Below are positions 32,063 through 45,015 of a stretch of 64,000 bases of DNA, piece by piece. The notes beneath the pieces were generated by a model. The model was not told the DNA's origin. It saw only the letters and a list, made by a program, of their open reading frames with translations, and did no database searches. This DNA is from Cydia pomonella (taxonomy: Eukaryota; Arthropoda; Insecta; Lepidoptera; Tortricidae). The number at the start of each line of letters is the position of its first letter. Position 1 is the stretch's first letter. The DNA lies in contig NC_084707.1 of NCBI RefSeq assembly GCF_033807575.1, forward strand, positions 23,213,888 through 23,277,887. The letters run 5' to 3'. Position numbers and translations under genes: made by a program.

Positions 32063-32249
32063 TAATAAAAAGACTTATTGGAGGTCGATTCTGTAAAGAT
32101 CGTATAATTACATATTTCAATATGATAATTGTACATAAATAGCTAAAGTACGAAATTTGTAGATATTTACGTATGCGCTATTATTGACTTAATAATAGGA
32201 CAGAGTTAAAAAAGAAGTAATACAATACAAATAAATATTTATTAAAAAT

Positions 32250-32365
32250 TACATTCAAAAATATATGTTTATACATCATCAAATTACACATAAAATAATA
32301 TTCAAACCCAGGACAATCGGCTTCAGCGGCAGAATCACTACCCACTAGGCCAGAGTGTGGTCGTC
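32250..32365 (-). mobile_element. SINE-1 head fragment
   Basis: Only the tRNA-like head and start of the body remain (ACCCACTAGGCCAGAG; TTCAAACCCAGGAC). Confidence 0.6.
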
Positions 32366-32996
32366 GAAACATTTAAAAAATAATTTCTTATTGTGGGGAA
32401 AACATCACAATTATCTTCGTGCCCCTGACCGCTACGGGGTCATCCATATCTCTGCTGTGACAGATAACGCGTAGTTTTGGCACTTCTTGAGCAAATAAAG
32501 TTACTCTAAAATATATTAAAATAAGTTTTAGGCAAAAATTTCATTTTTGGTACAAGCTTTTATCGCTGACTGTACTTTTCTTTCCACAGGCAACTAATTG
32601 TCGAGACAATTTTAAAAACCCCAAAAACTATTAGGTTGCGTTGTTTAACACAGAGTTCCTATGGCCACCTCCTGTCTCCATCATCAGATCAGCTCGATGG
32701 TACCATAATATTACATTGTCACCCGACTTACATGTATGCAAATTTTCAGTTTCATCGGAAACCGGGAAGTGGGTCAAATTTAACTTGCAAGATTTGTCCC
32801 ATACATACTAACAGGGTAAGTTAACTAAAAGCTTGTAAAAACAAAATTAAAACGTCGCGCGAGTTAAAACGCGTGAGTTGAACCGTATATTTAGTTCTGC
32901 CCTTAGCCAGGTGGTGATCTCATAGCGACCACTTTAGCAAATGATACACACAGTACATAATATGGTGCTACTTAATGCACTACTGCGGTAATTATG

Positions 32997-33255
32997 ACGA
33001 CCGGTTTGGCCTAGTGGGTAGTGACCCTGCCTACGAAGCTGATGGTCCCGGGTTCAAATCCTGGTAAGGGCATATTTTGTTCCTGAGTCATGGGTGTTTT
33101 CTATGTATTTAAGTATTTATAAATATTTATATATTATATATATCGTTGTCTAAGTACCCTCAACACAAGCCTTATTGAGCTTACTGTGGGACTTAGTCAA
33201 TTTGTGTAATAATGTCCTATAATATTTATTTATTTATTATTTATTTATTTATATA
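32997..33255 (+). mobile_element. SINE-1 copy
   Basis: Near-identical to the copies at 30881 and 34530 but lacks about 25 bp after the GGTAAGGGCAT motif. Confidence 0.9.
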
Positions 33256-33287
33256 ATTACCCCTTTACGTGCCTTGTCGAAAATTTA

Positions 33288-33324
33288 AAGGTTTTACAGT
33301 ACTCATGACGTACTGTAAAACCTT
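33288..33324. repeat. 37-bp hairpin
   Basis: 15-bp arms AAGGTTTTACAGTAC and GTACTGTAAAACCTT flank a 7-base loop. It lies just after a SINE-1 tail. Confidence 0.75.
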
Positions 33325-33329
33325 GTATG

Positions 33330-34525
33330 ATACACGATGTTACAGGTGCGAATACGTTATTCGCAACTCGTGTCTATTTGAATACTATCTTCGGTCCTTT
33401 CCTACTTTTCGCTCTTGCATCGTAATGTAAATACTATTTTGACGAGCAAAGGAACACTATGCCATTACCCTCTTCTTCTTCTTCAACCTAGCGTTTTCCC
33501 GGCCTAGCGCCAGGGTCCGCTTTCCTACTTAATCTTCTCCACTTTCCTACTTAATCTTGCCATTACCCTATAGTGTATAAATTAAACGCTTTCGGAACGT
33601 AAAAAAATCTCTAGTTTTTCTTGTTACTTATACACTGTGGACCCACATAACCCGACGGATATCAAAGGTGTATTCTTGACCGCATTTAGAGATCGGTCTT
33701 GTTTTAGAGAAATGAATTTGTTTTTGAAAATTTGTTTATTAGCCCTGAATGCCTTTTAGGCTGCAACGCTGCCATTAAATGACTTGGTTTAGAGGTAGTA
33801 GGAAACTCGCAAATTTTATCTCACAACAAACACAACCTCAACTTTACTTATCCTATGCAATGTTTGTTTTTTCGCCAAGATGTAAAAAAAAGTGTTCTGA
33901 GCAGAAAACAGAAACACAAAGAGAAACAAAAACTATTTTTGCTGAATTTGATCAAAACTCATATAAAATTTGTTGCTCCTTATGATCTCAGGACTTTGTG
34001 GTTTAAATCTGTTGTGCTATATGGACCCACGGTGTATACTGTAATATCGTCTGTTCTCTAACGTTCTATACTCATCTTAGTTTATCTTATACGTACTGTA
34101 TGATTAGACTCTGCGAAATAACTTTATTAATTTGAATTTGGCTGTAAAAACTATAAAAAAAACACGAATGACGAATGAGACAGGCGGCTAGATGAGTATG
34201 TAATATACTTTTTACGTTTTTTTACGAATGAATCCCCAAAATTATTTAAATAAATTTAAAAGTCAAAGTTCTTTAGCTACACATTTTGGCAAAACAGTTA
34301 ATTTGAAGAATCCCGTAGGTGCTATGAAATGTCACTGTTATGTCTCTAATTTTACTTAAAGTCCTTTCATCTTTCATCAACGTACACTCGTATCAAAATA
34401 GCATCTAACTGATGTCAATTAGTTATCGTGCATTTCGCTCGTACTTGTCCGTATATGTACTGGCGCGGGCGAGACGCACTAACATAGGTAAATAAATTAC
34501 ATGATTCTTTACAGTTACACGAAAT
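33330..34525. other. Non-coding stretch
   Basis: Contains a short fragment (about 33475-33530) like the CTTCTTC plus GGCCTAGCGCCAGGGTCCGC end of SINE family 2 tails. Open frames at 33779-33985 and 33855-34061 overlap in two frames over lysine- and glutamine-rich low-complexity DNA and are not convincing genes. Confidence 0.4.
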
Positions 34526-34529
34526 AATT

Positions 34530-34803
34530 TGACGACCGGTCTGGCCTAGTGGGTAGTGACCCTGCCTACGAAGCTTATGATCTCGGGTTCAAATCCTGGT
34601 AAGGGCATTTATTCGTGTGATGAGCATGGATATTTGTTCCTGAGTCATGGGTGTTTTGTATGTATTTAAGTATTTATAAATATTTATATATTATATCTAT
34701 CGTTGTCTAAGTACCCTCAACACAAGCCTTATTGAGCTTACTGTGGGACTTAGTCAATTTGTGTAATAATGTCGTATAATATTTATTTATTTATTTATTT
34801 ATA
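34530..34803 (+). mobile_element. SINE-1 copy
   Basis: Full-length copy with the head at 34530 and an ATTTATTT tail. Confidence 0.9.
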
Positions 34804-35369
34804 ATTCAAAGTTTGCACGGGACCCCATAGTGCGTGAGTAATACGAACTCGCTCTTCACCGTTTATTTTATATTTTATATTAAGAACATAATTATCCTTC
34901 ACCTGAGCTAAGTTCCCGTATATAAATTTATCAGTATTTATTACTAATATCATAACAACCTCAACAGGCACGTCTGCCGTTTTTAGCGTTGCGTGAAACT
35001 CGAGTCAAGAAATATGAAACAAGTTGAGGCATAAATCTAAGTTTGTGAGTTGCCAGCTGTCAGAGCCGCATGCAATGCGCACTTTTACGATATTAATAAC
35101 ATTGAACGTGACAAAATGGAATCACTCACGTTGGTTGGATTAATCATGTTTGACGTTCTCGTTTCTGGAAATTTTCGTGGTTTTTGCACTATCGTCTAAA
35201 TAAAATCTAAAATTTATCTCAAAGTTTTAGTGCCATATCAGTTGAAATACGTTTATCAATTCAATATTTTTGCGATTAATACAGATTACAATAAAATGTG
35301 GCCGTCGTTAAGTATTAATTTTAAGTCATAATAATATAAAATAATCAATATAATCTGGCTGAAACACGA

Positions 35370-35642
35370 TAAATAAATAAATAAATAAATAAATATTATA
35401 GGACATTATTACACAAATTGACTAAGTACAGTAAGCTCAATAAGACTTGTGTTGAGGGTACTTAGACAATGATATATATATTATAATATAAAAATATTTA
35501 TAAATACTTAAATACATAGAAAACACCCATGGGAACAAATATCCATGCTCTTCACACGAATAAATGCCCTTACCAGGATTTGAACCCGGGACCATCGGAT
35601 TCGTAGGCAGGGTCACTACCCACTAGGCCAAACTGGTCGATA
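35370..35642 (-). mobile_element. SINE-1 copy
   Basis: Full-length copy on the minus strand; the tail run of AAATAAAT precedes it on the plus strand. Confidence 0.9.
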
Positions 35643-35649
35643 ATGCCTT

Positions 35650-37505
35650 TCTATTTAAGAACCAACCAACCAGAACATATATAATGCGCATATACGCACT
35701 GAATATGCGTTCGTATTTCATACATTTTATTGCGTTTACACCGAATTGAATGATCCCCAAATGAAATTGTATGCAAACCTTGAGAATACAAATACGTATC
35801 ACTCGCATTTAGACTTTTCATTGTTGCCAAAAATAGCATAAATTGAACTAAGAAAAGCTTGTCTTTCACAATGCGAAGCAAAGTGCACCATCAAATGCAA
35901 CATAGTATTTTTCTCGATCGCTCGATTACTTTGTTAAGGGCCGTCAAAGGTCGGACGTGTCGGAACCTTATTACTGGCCGTGGAATGACTTCGGAACTCG
36001 ACTTCTCCAACGGACTGCAATTTCAAACAAAGTTCGAAAATGGAACGTTACGAGATTCTTAATTGAAATAGTTGAGTCTTTCGAACGCTAAAAAAACTTT
36101 AAATTTTCAAATCTGGAACGTAAATTAACTATGCGCTCTGAAAATATTGGATTTATAGAGCTGTGGAAGTAATAAGAAAATTGTGTTTTTTACTGAATTA
36201 ACGAATAATTCGGTGACACTGCTTTTTAAATTTCAAACATTCTTATTTGACGGTTAGAACACTATTCGGATTTCAAATGTGCCGAATTGAGAGTGAGTGA
36301 TGCGACACGGCTTTGGCTGTTTTTCAGAACAAAACTAAATGCTGGATCCTTGTAAATAAATCTAGAAGTGGGTTTGTCTTCTTCATACATCTTTAATGTG
36401 GCGTTATTTATGTTCTCGAGCGGCGTACCAGAGGCTTTATTCTCTGAAATGCCCGGGAAAGAAAAATGAAACAAGTTTTCGCATAAATAAAAGTTTTACC
36501 TTAGACGTTGCCGTGATGACGCGCAAACATTTTCGTGCATTGCTCTTATGAGTTTCGGCCATTTTTGTTTTTATGTTTTCTTTTTTAAACGGCAGGCCAT
36601 TAAGGGAATGCTTCGCGGGAAATGAGGTTCGTTTTTAACGCTAAAAGCAAGGTTTATTGGATACTTTGAGCAACTTTCCAAAGTACTATTTTGTACGAAA
36701 TGCTTTAGATTAGGCAAAGCACGAAATCTTTATGAGATCATTATTTTTATGAACATGTGTACCTATATCTTTTTCCATATAAGTAATTAGCTGTTTTTTT
36801 TTTTTTCAGAAAGCTTGGCTAATATGTTTGTAATTACGTTTCTTCTTTTTCTTCAAGAATACCTAATTTTATTTTCTTTGAACAGTAACATTGTAAGCTT
36901 AGATATACAAACTATGTGTCTGGTGCAAATAATATTCTTAGAGATAATATTACCAATTTTTTCGAACTCTCTTGTTAAAGTCCGAGTTGGAAAATAGTAT
37001 GCAACATGTTAGAGTCCATACGAGATAAAAGTGATTTATTTTATCGATATATTAGAAACGTGTATAAAATATGAGTCACTGGTGCAAATAAACGATTGAC
37101 TCAGCTTCTGTATTTCCTTATACTACGACGGTAGCAAACAAGCATACGGTCCAGCTGATGCCTGTTATTGATAGGAACATATTCAGTATTATTCTCAATT
37201 TCATCCCATTTGCAAATCAAAGTTAAGGTATAATCGTTCGTTTTGTAGCTGGCCTCGAATGGCTAATCCTTTGTCTATTGTATGTAAAACCGAACATGCT
37301 ACTACGCGCTAAAAACAATTCTAATTGGCACCTGAGCGCGGGCTAGTCCCGGGCTCAAAAAAACAGTATAAGTGCGCTTTCCTATGACGCGCCTTTGTCT
37401 CGATGACACATTTTAGACTGGTTTTGTAGTAGCGTTTGACTCGCCGGCACTCTGTAACCGTAGAGGGATAACACAGCCTCGCAACATATTTTTCCATTAG
37501 TAAAA
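35650..37505. other. Non-coding stretch with minor repeat stubs
   Basis: No gene is recognised. An R2 stub lies at 37121-37165. Open frames at 35859-36062 (plus) and 36262-36474 (minus) lack motifs. Confidence 0.4.
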
Positions 37506-37509
37506 TTCA

Positions 37510-37935
37510 ACATAAAAAAAATTATTCTGCTAGTAGGCCTCAAGGACTCTTTTACAAGTCAATACAAGATTTATAGTAACATGAAAAATACATAAGAAAT
37601 CATTTATAAATACAACAGCCAATACCTGATGGGTAAACATTACATTGTATTAATCTTAAAATAAATAATTACTACAATACAACAGAGATGTATAGTCTAT
37701 ATGTTTAAAAATACATTAATTCTGGGGATTTAAAAGGTCCCCAATGTCAGAGTACTAATACCAATAAGATTTGGAGGTGTAAAGTCTCTCCAAGTGTCAA
37801 AATGAAATTCATACTAATTCAATCAATCGTTTCTATCTTACTGTTAAGCTAACAGTCTCATAAACTAATGCTACGTAATAGATAACTAGTATGTATCCAT
37901 AGTCAAGTATATATGACATTGTACATTTTGAATCT
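37510..37935 (-). mobile_element. Non-LTR element 3' end (same family as 61390-62705)
   Basis: Shares with 61530-61880 a series of segments: TTTTACAAGTCAATACAA, AAATACAACAGCCAATACCT, ATTTGGAGGTGTAAAGTCTC. These belong to the 3' untranslated part of the RT-bearing remnant at 61390-62705. A shorter piece is at 59240-59440. Confidence 0.75.
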
Positions 37936-38736
37936 TATTGCAATACCCATAACGTCATTATTGAATAACTGGTTAAAGCGAACGATTTTTTTTTGCAGGT
38001 AAGTAGAACGTTCGGTTTTACTTACAATAGACAAAGGAATAGCCAGGGCCAGCTACAAAACGAACAAACTAAACGTCACTGAATGTCAAACATTCCACCG
38101 AAAATTGGTTTGAACGAGATCTAGTAAGTAGTTTTTTCGTCATAAATGGTACGCAACCCTTCATGGGCGAGTCCGACTCGCACTTGGCCGCTTTTTTAAC
38201 CTTTGTTAACGCCCCCTTTGTTAGTCATGGGACATTTAAGAGAAAATTCGGACATTTTTGATTTTTTCTCGGTACCTACCTGTAAATTTCTACCACTTTA
38301 TGCGTTAAAAGTTGAATGTTCTATTCGTCCTTTATATTTTCAATGTATTTAATGAACTACTGCAATTGACAATTCGCAAGTACACTGATATCAGAATGAC
38401 ATCTAACTGATGTCATGCAGTTATCGTGTATTTCGCTCGTACTTGTCCGTACATGTATTGGCGTGGGCGAGACACACGATAGCTAAATAACATGATTACC
38501 CATGAGTACCCATAACACAAGGCTTGTAAAAAAGTCCTTATAACATTTACTTATTTTATTTATTCTGATGTCGGTACTTATACGTTCGATTTGGCCTGTC
38601 GGTCTCATTCGGCATCGGCGGCCGAGCAACTTTTATTGGCCGCTGAAAATGTTTGCTACCTGCGATTGAAACTTCTTCAGTTCTGGAACGTGTTCGAGAA
38701 ATGCATTCTTGGTTCTTTATTGTATAATTTTTTGTG

Positions 38737-39000
38737 TTTATACTACGTCCGTGGCAAACAAGCATACGGCCCGCCTGATGGTAAGCAGTCTCCATAGCCT
38801 ATATACGCCTGAGGAGTTACATGCTCGTTGCCGACCCTAGCGCCCTCGTTGAGCTCTAGCGTCTAGTGTTACTTGGCTGCGGTTTTCTGTGAGGTACTTC
38901 CCCAGTTGGGCTCTGCTCTAGATCAGGAATGACATCCGCTGTGCTATGCCGTACCGCACAAAGCGAGATGACATTCACAATGCCCATACCTCTCTTTTGG
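38737..39000 (+). repeat. R2 copy
   Basis: Complete start (ACTACGTCCGTGGCAAACAA) but with an internal deletion around the GCAACTCCAGAG and GGCAACCTTAC segments. Confidence 0.8.
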
Positions 39001-39189
39001 ACCAAATACATAGAAAAAACCCATGACTCAGGAACAAATATCTGTGTTCATCACACAAATAAATTCCCATAGTCACTAAAAACGCATAGTCAGTAACTAC
39101 CGTTATTTTTATTCTTAAAGTCTAGTGTTTACTTTTAGTTACGTGTCTTAAAAGTCACAAGAACCAGCTGTGAAAAACCCTCTCTCATT

Positions 39190-39380
39190 TTTAAGGGTGT
39201 TAAGTAAGTAAGTAAGTAAATATTCTTTATTGCACCAACAATTATACATTTTACATACGTGTAAAACTACAAATGAATTTTAAAGGAAAATAGAACCAGG
39301 TAACAACAGGCGGTCTTATCGCTAAAAAGCGATCTCTTCCAGACAACCTTTAGGTAGCAGGAAATTTCGAACTCATACAA
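39190..39380 (-). mobile_element. LINE/SINE 3' end with GCAATAAAG tail
   Basis: On the minus strand it reads TTGTCTGGAAGAGATCGCTT, TAGCGATAAGACCGCCTG and ends GGTGCAATAAAGAATATT followed by TTAC repeats. A diverged copy is at 28195-28300. The terminal short repeat suggests RTE- or CR1-type target-primed insertion. Confidence 0.65.
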
Positions 39381-39737
39381 AAGTCAACAGATAGTGAAAG
39401 GAGCTAAATATGGAGACTATTAAATACAAACACACATACTACTTATATAAGTATTAAAACAATACCTAATGTACTTACTGGTGTTACCTATATGTTTGAC
39501 GCCAATTTCTGTCTGTCTGTGGCATCGTAGCTGTCCAGCGGATGAGCCGATTTTAATGCGGTTTTATAGGTGAAAGCGAGTTTCCTTGCGGTGGTTCTGA
39601 TGTTTTATAGAAATCGATTCAACGGTTTGAAGAGTATCAGCTCTTTTCCAAAATAATAAAAGGCATTTTTAGCATAAAATGAATTTCGTTTTTAATTATT
39701 TTTTTTTATTTAATTGGTATAAAATGACATGCTATAT

Positions 39738-40015
39738 TAAAACCGGCCAAGTGCGGGACTCGTGCACGAAGGGTTCCGTACCATTACGCAAAAAACGGAA
39801 AAAAAATCACGTATGTTGTATGGGTGCCCCACTTAAATATTTATTTTATTCTGTTTTTAGTATTTTTTGTTATATCGGCAACAGAAATACATCATCTGTG
39901 AAAATTTCAACTGTCTATCACGCTTCATGACATACAGCCTGGTGACAGACAGACAGACAGACGGACAGTCATAGAGTCTTAGTAATTGGGACCCTTTGGG
40001 TACGGAACCCTAAAA
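39738..40015 (+). repeat. R3 copy
   Basis: From AAAACCGGCCAAGTGCGGGA through GGGTTCCGTACC and (ACAG)n to GGTACGGAACCCTAAAAA. The two ends are related by complementarity (GGGTTCCGTACC and GGTACGGAACCC). Confidence 0.8.
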
Positions 40016-40170
40016 ACGAAACTTAGCATGCTCATTAAAGTATCAAATACTTGTATTACTACATTTCGTTGCAAAAAAATTGTAACAAAGAAAATAGAGC
40101 AATTACAATTTTTGTATGATTATAAAACATCTACTCGGTCTAAAATTGAATTTGCTTAATTTCATATTAT

Positions 40171-40440
40171 TTTGACGACCGATTTGGCCTAGTGGGTATA
40201 GTGACCCTGCCTACGAAGCTGATGGTCCCGGGTTCAAATCCTGGTAAGGGAATTTATTCGTGTGATGAGCATTGATATTTGTTCCTGAGTCATGTGTGTT
40301 TTCTATGTATTTAATTATTTATAAATATGTATATATTATATATATCGTTGTGTAACTACCCTCAACACAAGCCTTATTGAGCTTACTGTGGGACTTAGTC
40401 AATTTGTGTAATAATGTCCTATTATATTTATTTATTTTAA
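40171..40440 (+). mobile_element. SINE-1 copy
   Basis: Full-length copy inserted between two R3 copies, with a two-base insertion in the A-box region (GGGTATAGTGACC). Confidence 0.9.
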
Positions 40441-40631
40441 CAAGTTGTTTTAAATGAGAACGTAATTCCGATTAATGGCGGCGACTAGATTCTTGAGACT
40501 GTTATCTTAGTAGTATTTAACTTTAACTTAATAGTATTTAATGAGTGCTACCGTTTTGGTGCTCACCAGTCGGCGCCACTATAGATGTAGGTCCAGAAAA
40601 ACAGATCTTAAAATTCTGCTATGTTTATTTT

Positions 40632-40905
40632 TAAAAACCGGGCAAGTGCGACTAGTGCGAGTCAGACGCGCGCCCGTACCATTATTTATAAAAACGGCAA
40701 AAAAATATGTTTGTTGTATGGGAGCCCCCCTTAAATATTTATTTTATTCTGTTTTTAGTATAATTGTTGTTATAGCGGCAAAAGAAATACATCATCTGTG
40801 AAAATTTCAACTGTCTAGCTATCACGGTTCATGAGATACAGCCTGGTGACAGACGGACGGACGGACAGACGGACAGCGAAGTCTCAGTAATAGGGTACCC
40901 TAAAA
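40632..40905 (+). repeat. R3 copy
   Basis: Same subfamily as 39738-40015, sharing the TTAAATATTTATTTTATTCT interior and the (ACGG)n near its end. Confidence 0.8.
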
Positions 40906-41685
40906 ATCAGCACGTTCTATTAGTTCAAAGGTATTTTAAAGTCCGAAATTGCCGTTTTTTCAATCTGTTTAATTTTGAATATATTTAAGTTCGCACTTTT
41001 TTAAACCCCTAACATTTATTGAACTAAGTAAGTATCTTATTTTACCATGATTAATCAAATATGAAAGAATATTACCACAATAAAGTGAAAATTCGCGATA
41101 TAAAAGCTTGCACCCCCAAAATATCGACAATTCTAAGCATTTGACATTTTGAAAAACCTCCGTGCACACTAGCGCCCCTAGTGGCTAAATTAAACGCGGT
41201 AGCCCTCATTTAACAAAACATCAGCATCATATTTGAAACTGAGTTGATTAATCTTACTATACTTATCTTAAAATTAGTATAGTTTTTAGTGACACATTAC
41301 ATGTTATTCTGTATTTTGTCAGGTTTCAGAAAATAGTAATAATGGGCCGACTAGCGCCATCTAGTTAGTTATTGATGGACTGACTAGGTTGACTAGGTTT
41401 CACTAATCTTAATTTCCACATTCGTTACTTTTTCATAAAAAACTAGGCAACACAAAAACGTAATATTTCGGCATTTGAAAGGTAAAATATTATTAATATT
41501 TACATCGGTATCGAGGACTACTGGCGCCATCTAGTACGCTCCATGTAAACTAAACATAGTTTATCCATTTAGTATTTGGGAAAATTCGTGTTACACAAGA
41601 AAAATATTGCATTGCAAATGCTTACACAACTAATATATTGCTTTGCTATTGCGCAAATATGGTAAATAAATGTAAGCACCACCAG

Positions 41686-41877
41686 TACCCCTAGTGTAAA
41701 TTTTATCGACATCATAACGTGACGAACGCGTTTGCGTTAAGTCTCATTTTGTATAGGATTTTGAGTTTCCAAAACGTCCCGCTTGGCGCGCTCTTTCTAA
41801 ATCCAATACAAAATGAGACTAAACGCAAACGCGTACGTCACGTTTCAAAATCGAATTTATTTACACTAGGGGTACTG
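41686..41877. mobile_element. 192-bp MITE with 19-bp perfect termini
   Basis: Both ends read CAGTACCCCTAGTGTAAAT inward, with perfect complementarity. Inner arms ACGTGACGAACGCGTTTGCG and TAGTCTCATTTTGTAT are also inverted. The terminal flanks do not show a clear long target duplication. No coding content. Confidence 0.8.
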
Positions 41878-41974
41878 AAGTAAGTACAAAACTCGAAACG
41901 TTCTTCACCTCTCGAGGCATCATCATGAGTACAGAAAATATTTTATTGCGGCAAAGAGATGGCGGCATCTTTTC

Positions 41975-42195
41975 GAGCGATACCGCCATAGCTTTGGCCT
42001 TTGCTCTACTAGATGGCGCCACTTTTTGATATTTAACAATTTTAACATCAGTCAAAGAATAAGGATTAAAGTCAAATGGCGTTCTAAAAGTTTCAATCAT
42101 GTGTCGAAAGATGGCAGTAAATTTACTGTGGCTAAAAAGTTTATGTTGACAATCTACCTCTATTTCAAATTCTGTGTTCGTGGTGAAAATACGCA
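41975..42195. repeat. Single-arm relative of the 49575-50013 hairpin element
   Basis: Shares AGATGGCGCCACTTTTTGA, CAAATGGCGTTCTAAAAGTT and CATGTGTCGAAAGATGGCA with the right arm of the element in gene C intron 2. Open frames across it on both strands come from the repeat. Confidence 0.65.
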
Positions 42196-42235
42196 AGTAA
42201 ATATAACGGGTTAGCAGTGATTGCCTATTACGTGA

Positions 42236-42325
42236 TTATAGATCGTGTCATTCACGATGACGCGTGCATTGATACGTACTGCCATGTTGTTAAACGTTAG
42301 ATTTGACAAATCTACGCGTCATCGT
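42236..42325. repeat. Short repeat with CGATGACGCG inverted ends
   Basis: ATCGTGTCATTCACGATGACG on the left and GACAAATCTACGCGTCATCG on the right. A related copy in reverse is at 53705-53790. Confidence 0.5.
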
Positions 42326-42752
42326 CAACTAAGTATATTTAGCGGATTAGCAAAGAAATATTTTCAATTCATTATCTTTATTTTTCAGTGCGTTTTGTGT
42401 ACTAGCTAAAGGTGAAGCTTGTGCGACTGCCACATTTGTTTTTTGTTAGAGAAAGACGCTTTAAACTTGAAAAGTAATTCCAAACACAAATCAAATTTTT
42501 CATCCGATCCCAACTTTATTTATCGCGCTGTTTGTAAAAACTCATTGTGAGACACTAACTTTCCTTCCAAATTAAGTAAAAACGAAATTAAAAGAAGGCA
42601 AGAGGATTTCTCGAGGAAATTTCTAATGAACAAACTTTTGAATTAGTCTGACGTAGACCTGCTTGCATTATAAGGTCGTAAGCGCCTTTTGCTATCGTTA
42701 ACATGTACACTCAGCTGCAGAGACGTCTAACCAAGTCTTGGAATCGGTTTGT

Positions 42753-42960
42753 GACGACCGGTTTGGCCTAGTGGGTAGTGACCCTGCCTACGAAGCTGAT
42801 GGTCCCGGGTTCAAATCCTGGTAAGGGCATTTATTCGTGTGATGAGCATGGATATTTGTTCCTGAGTCATGGGTGTTTTCTATGTATTTAAGTATTTATA
42901 AATATTTATATATATCGTTGTCTAAGTACCCTCAACAGAAGCCTTATTGAGTTATTATTA
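42753..42960 (+). mobile_element. SINE-1 copy, 3'-truncated
   Basis: Complete head and body; the last 50 or so bases are replaced by an ATTATTATT run after GCCTTATTGAG. Confidence 0.88.
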
Positions 42961-43598
42961 TTTATTATTATTATTTATGTACGTCAAAATGCAGTCTCTA
43001 AGGAATGTAAACATGTTAAGATGTATGTATAAACAAATCGATGTATGTATGTCTGTAAACTTATGTTACCTACTCCTTTTTAAAATTAATACAGAAGCAA
43101 CCCTAGTGAGTCGCGCAAGTTTAGGTATGTATTTTCAAGAACGACGGGAACGGACCTTCTGATCAAAATGTTCTTTATTTAAAACACTGATAGGGCAGGA
43201 TAAAGATGTTTTTTTTTTTTCAAAAAAGTATGGTACATTTTAAACTTATATTAGGTTCGCCAAACTTACGTTTAACGGCGAAGTCAGGCACTCATTTTCA
43301 ACGTTGGTACCTTAATCTATTTTATGTGATTAACTTATATTAAAGGTAACTCATATTAACACAGTATAAGTTGTTTATATTTACCTACCCTATTTATTCA
43401 GTCATACGATTTTTTTTACTACCACATTCGTCTTCTATTGATATACATATATAGGGTCCCTATTGGGTTTCATAAAAGTTTTAAGTCATATCTTTGATAC
43501 GCATAACAACTTGTCATAATCATAATCATCATTTCGCATACAAATGATAAGTCATATTATATTGTGTCATACACTTTTAGCCATAACATTTAAAATAT

Positions 43599-43675
43599 AA
43601 TAAATAAATAAATATTATAGGACATTATTACACAAATTGACTAAGTCCCACAGTAAGCTCAATAAGACAATAAGA
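43599..43675 (-). mobile_element. SINE-1 tail fragment
   Basis: Only the 3' part (GACTTAGTCAATTTGTGTAA on the minus strand and the ATTTATT tail) is present; no tRNA head. Confidence 0.75.
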
Positions 43676-43801
43676 ATTAGATAATATTTGATGACATACA
43701 TAGCAGTTGCTATATATCTTTTGTGCATACCTAACGAACCTAACGTAAAATTGTATGCGAATTAAATTTATGACTATAAAAATGATGACATATATCTTTT
43801 T

Positions 43802-44135
43802 TTTTATACTACGTCGGTGGCAAACAAGCATACGGCCCGCCTGATGGTAAGCAGTCTCCGTAGCCTATGTACGCCTGCAACTCCAGAGGAGTTACATGCG
43901 CGTTGCCGACCCTAAACCCCCCCCCCCTCGTTGAGCTCTGGCAACCTTACTTACCGGCAGGAACACAACACTATGAGTAGGGTCTAGTGTTATTTGGCTG
44001 CGGTTTTCTGTAAGGTGGAGGTACTTCCCCAGTTGGGCTCTGCTCTAGATCTGGAATGACATCCACTGGCTGTGCCCTACCACACAAAGCGAGATGAAAT
44101 TCACAATGCCCATACCTCTCTTTAAGCCCGTACCT
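43802..44135 (+). repeat. R2 copy (longest)
   Basis: Poly-T then ACTACGTCGGTGGCAAACAA through TCTAGATCTGGAATGACATC to CACAAAGCGAGATG and CCCATACCTCTCTTT. This copy is useful as a family reference because it has no obvious deletions. Confidence 0.85.
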
Positions 44136-44799
44136 CTCTTTTATGACAAAAACCCAGTTATGCTCAGGAAAAATTCTGACTTAAGATTTTTATGACTTAA
44201 AGTGTTATGACAATTAAAATTATGACAAGAATTGTTATGCGACCAGAGGGAGTCCCACATATATATGTAACAGCTGCAGTAACAACATTTTGAATGAGGG
44301 AGATGCAAATATCTGTTTTTGTCGTTTAATTACGGAGAAACTGCAACAAAATGTGTCAACAAAGTTTTGGGAAGCCTCTTCGCTTCGGGCGACGTCGGAA
44401 GCACTCGGGTGACATCGGATTTGGCAGTATGACAAGGTTGGTGCAAATTAAACGTAGCTTGTGTTGATTTTCTCACGATTTTTTGTTGAATATCTCTGAA
44501 TTATAAATCTTAATGACAAAGTCGAAGTTGTGGAACTACTATTTCGAAATAAATAGGTAATGTAAATAACACGAATTATATTTATTTTGACATTGCAGGA
44601 ACACTAAACATAATAAGTCAATGATGACTTATGACACAAAGATATAAATTTAGCTGAGCGGCTTGCGTTCACAGGCGGAGGTAAGCCAATCAAAGAGGTT
44701 CGCCACAAAGTCATGAAAATCCATTTTGTAACCATGAAACACAATAACAATATAATTACAATATACATACTGGGTATATATAAACAGAGGATTATTATA

Positions 44800-45015
44800 A
44801 CTAGCTTAAATCTAAAATTTGCCCTTGAGGCATTGTACCAAGTATGCTGGCGGCATTTCCTCGATGTATCGCAATACAGATTGATACGTTGTGCGAGGAA
44901 GCCGCCAGCTCTTCGGTCACCAGTTACGTCAACCAGACGCTTCGCGATTTCTTCAAAAAACTTGTGCGTGCTAGGATTCCATGGACTTAGAGTTTCAACG
45001 CCAAATGGTACTCTC
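44800..45015 (-). pseudogene. LINE C-terminal remnant (ETLGPWG family)
   Basis: The minus strand reads VPFGVETLSPWNPSTHKFF, EEIAKRLVDVTGDRRAGGFL and AQRI. A frameshift then precedes IAIHRGNAASILGTMPQG. Close relative of 22460-22665. The 134-codon plus-strand frame here is its shadow. Confidence 0.75.

Noticed and set aside
36262..36474. 70-codon minus-strand frame
   Set aside because: No recognised family, and no signal or splice evidence; left unannotated.
42026..42196. Overlapping frames of 62 and 111 codons resembling one at 49778-50053
   Set aside because: The similarity is due to the shared foldback repeat; both strands are open and no gene feature is conserved.
44235..44435. 66-codon minus-strand frame
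   Set aside because: Lies beside an R2 copy and shows no motif or splice context.
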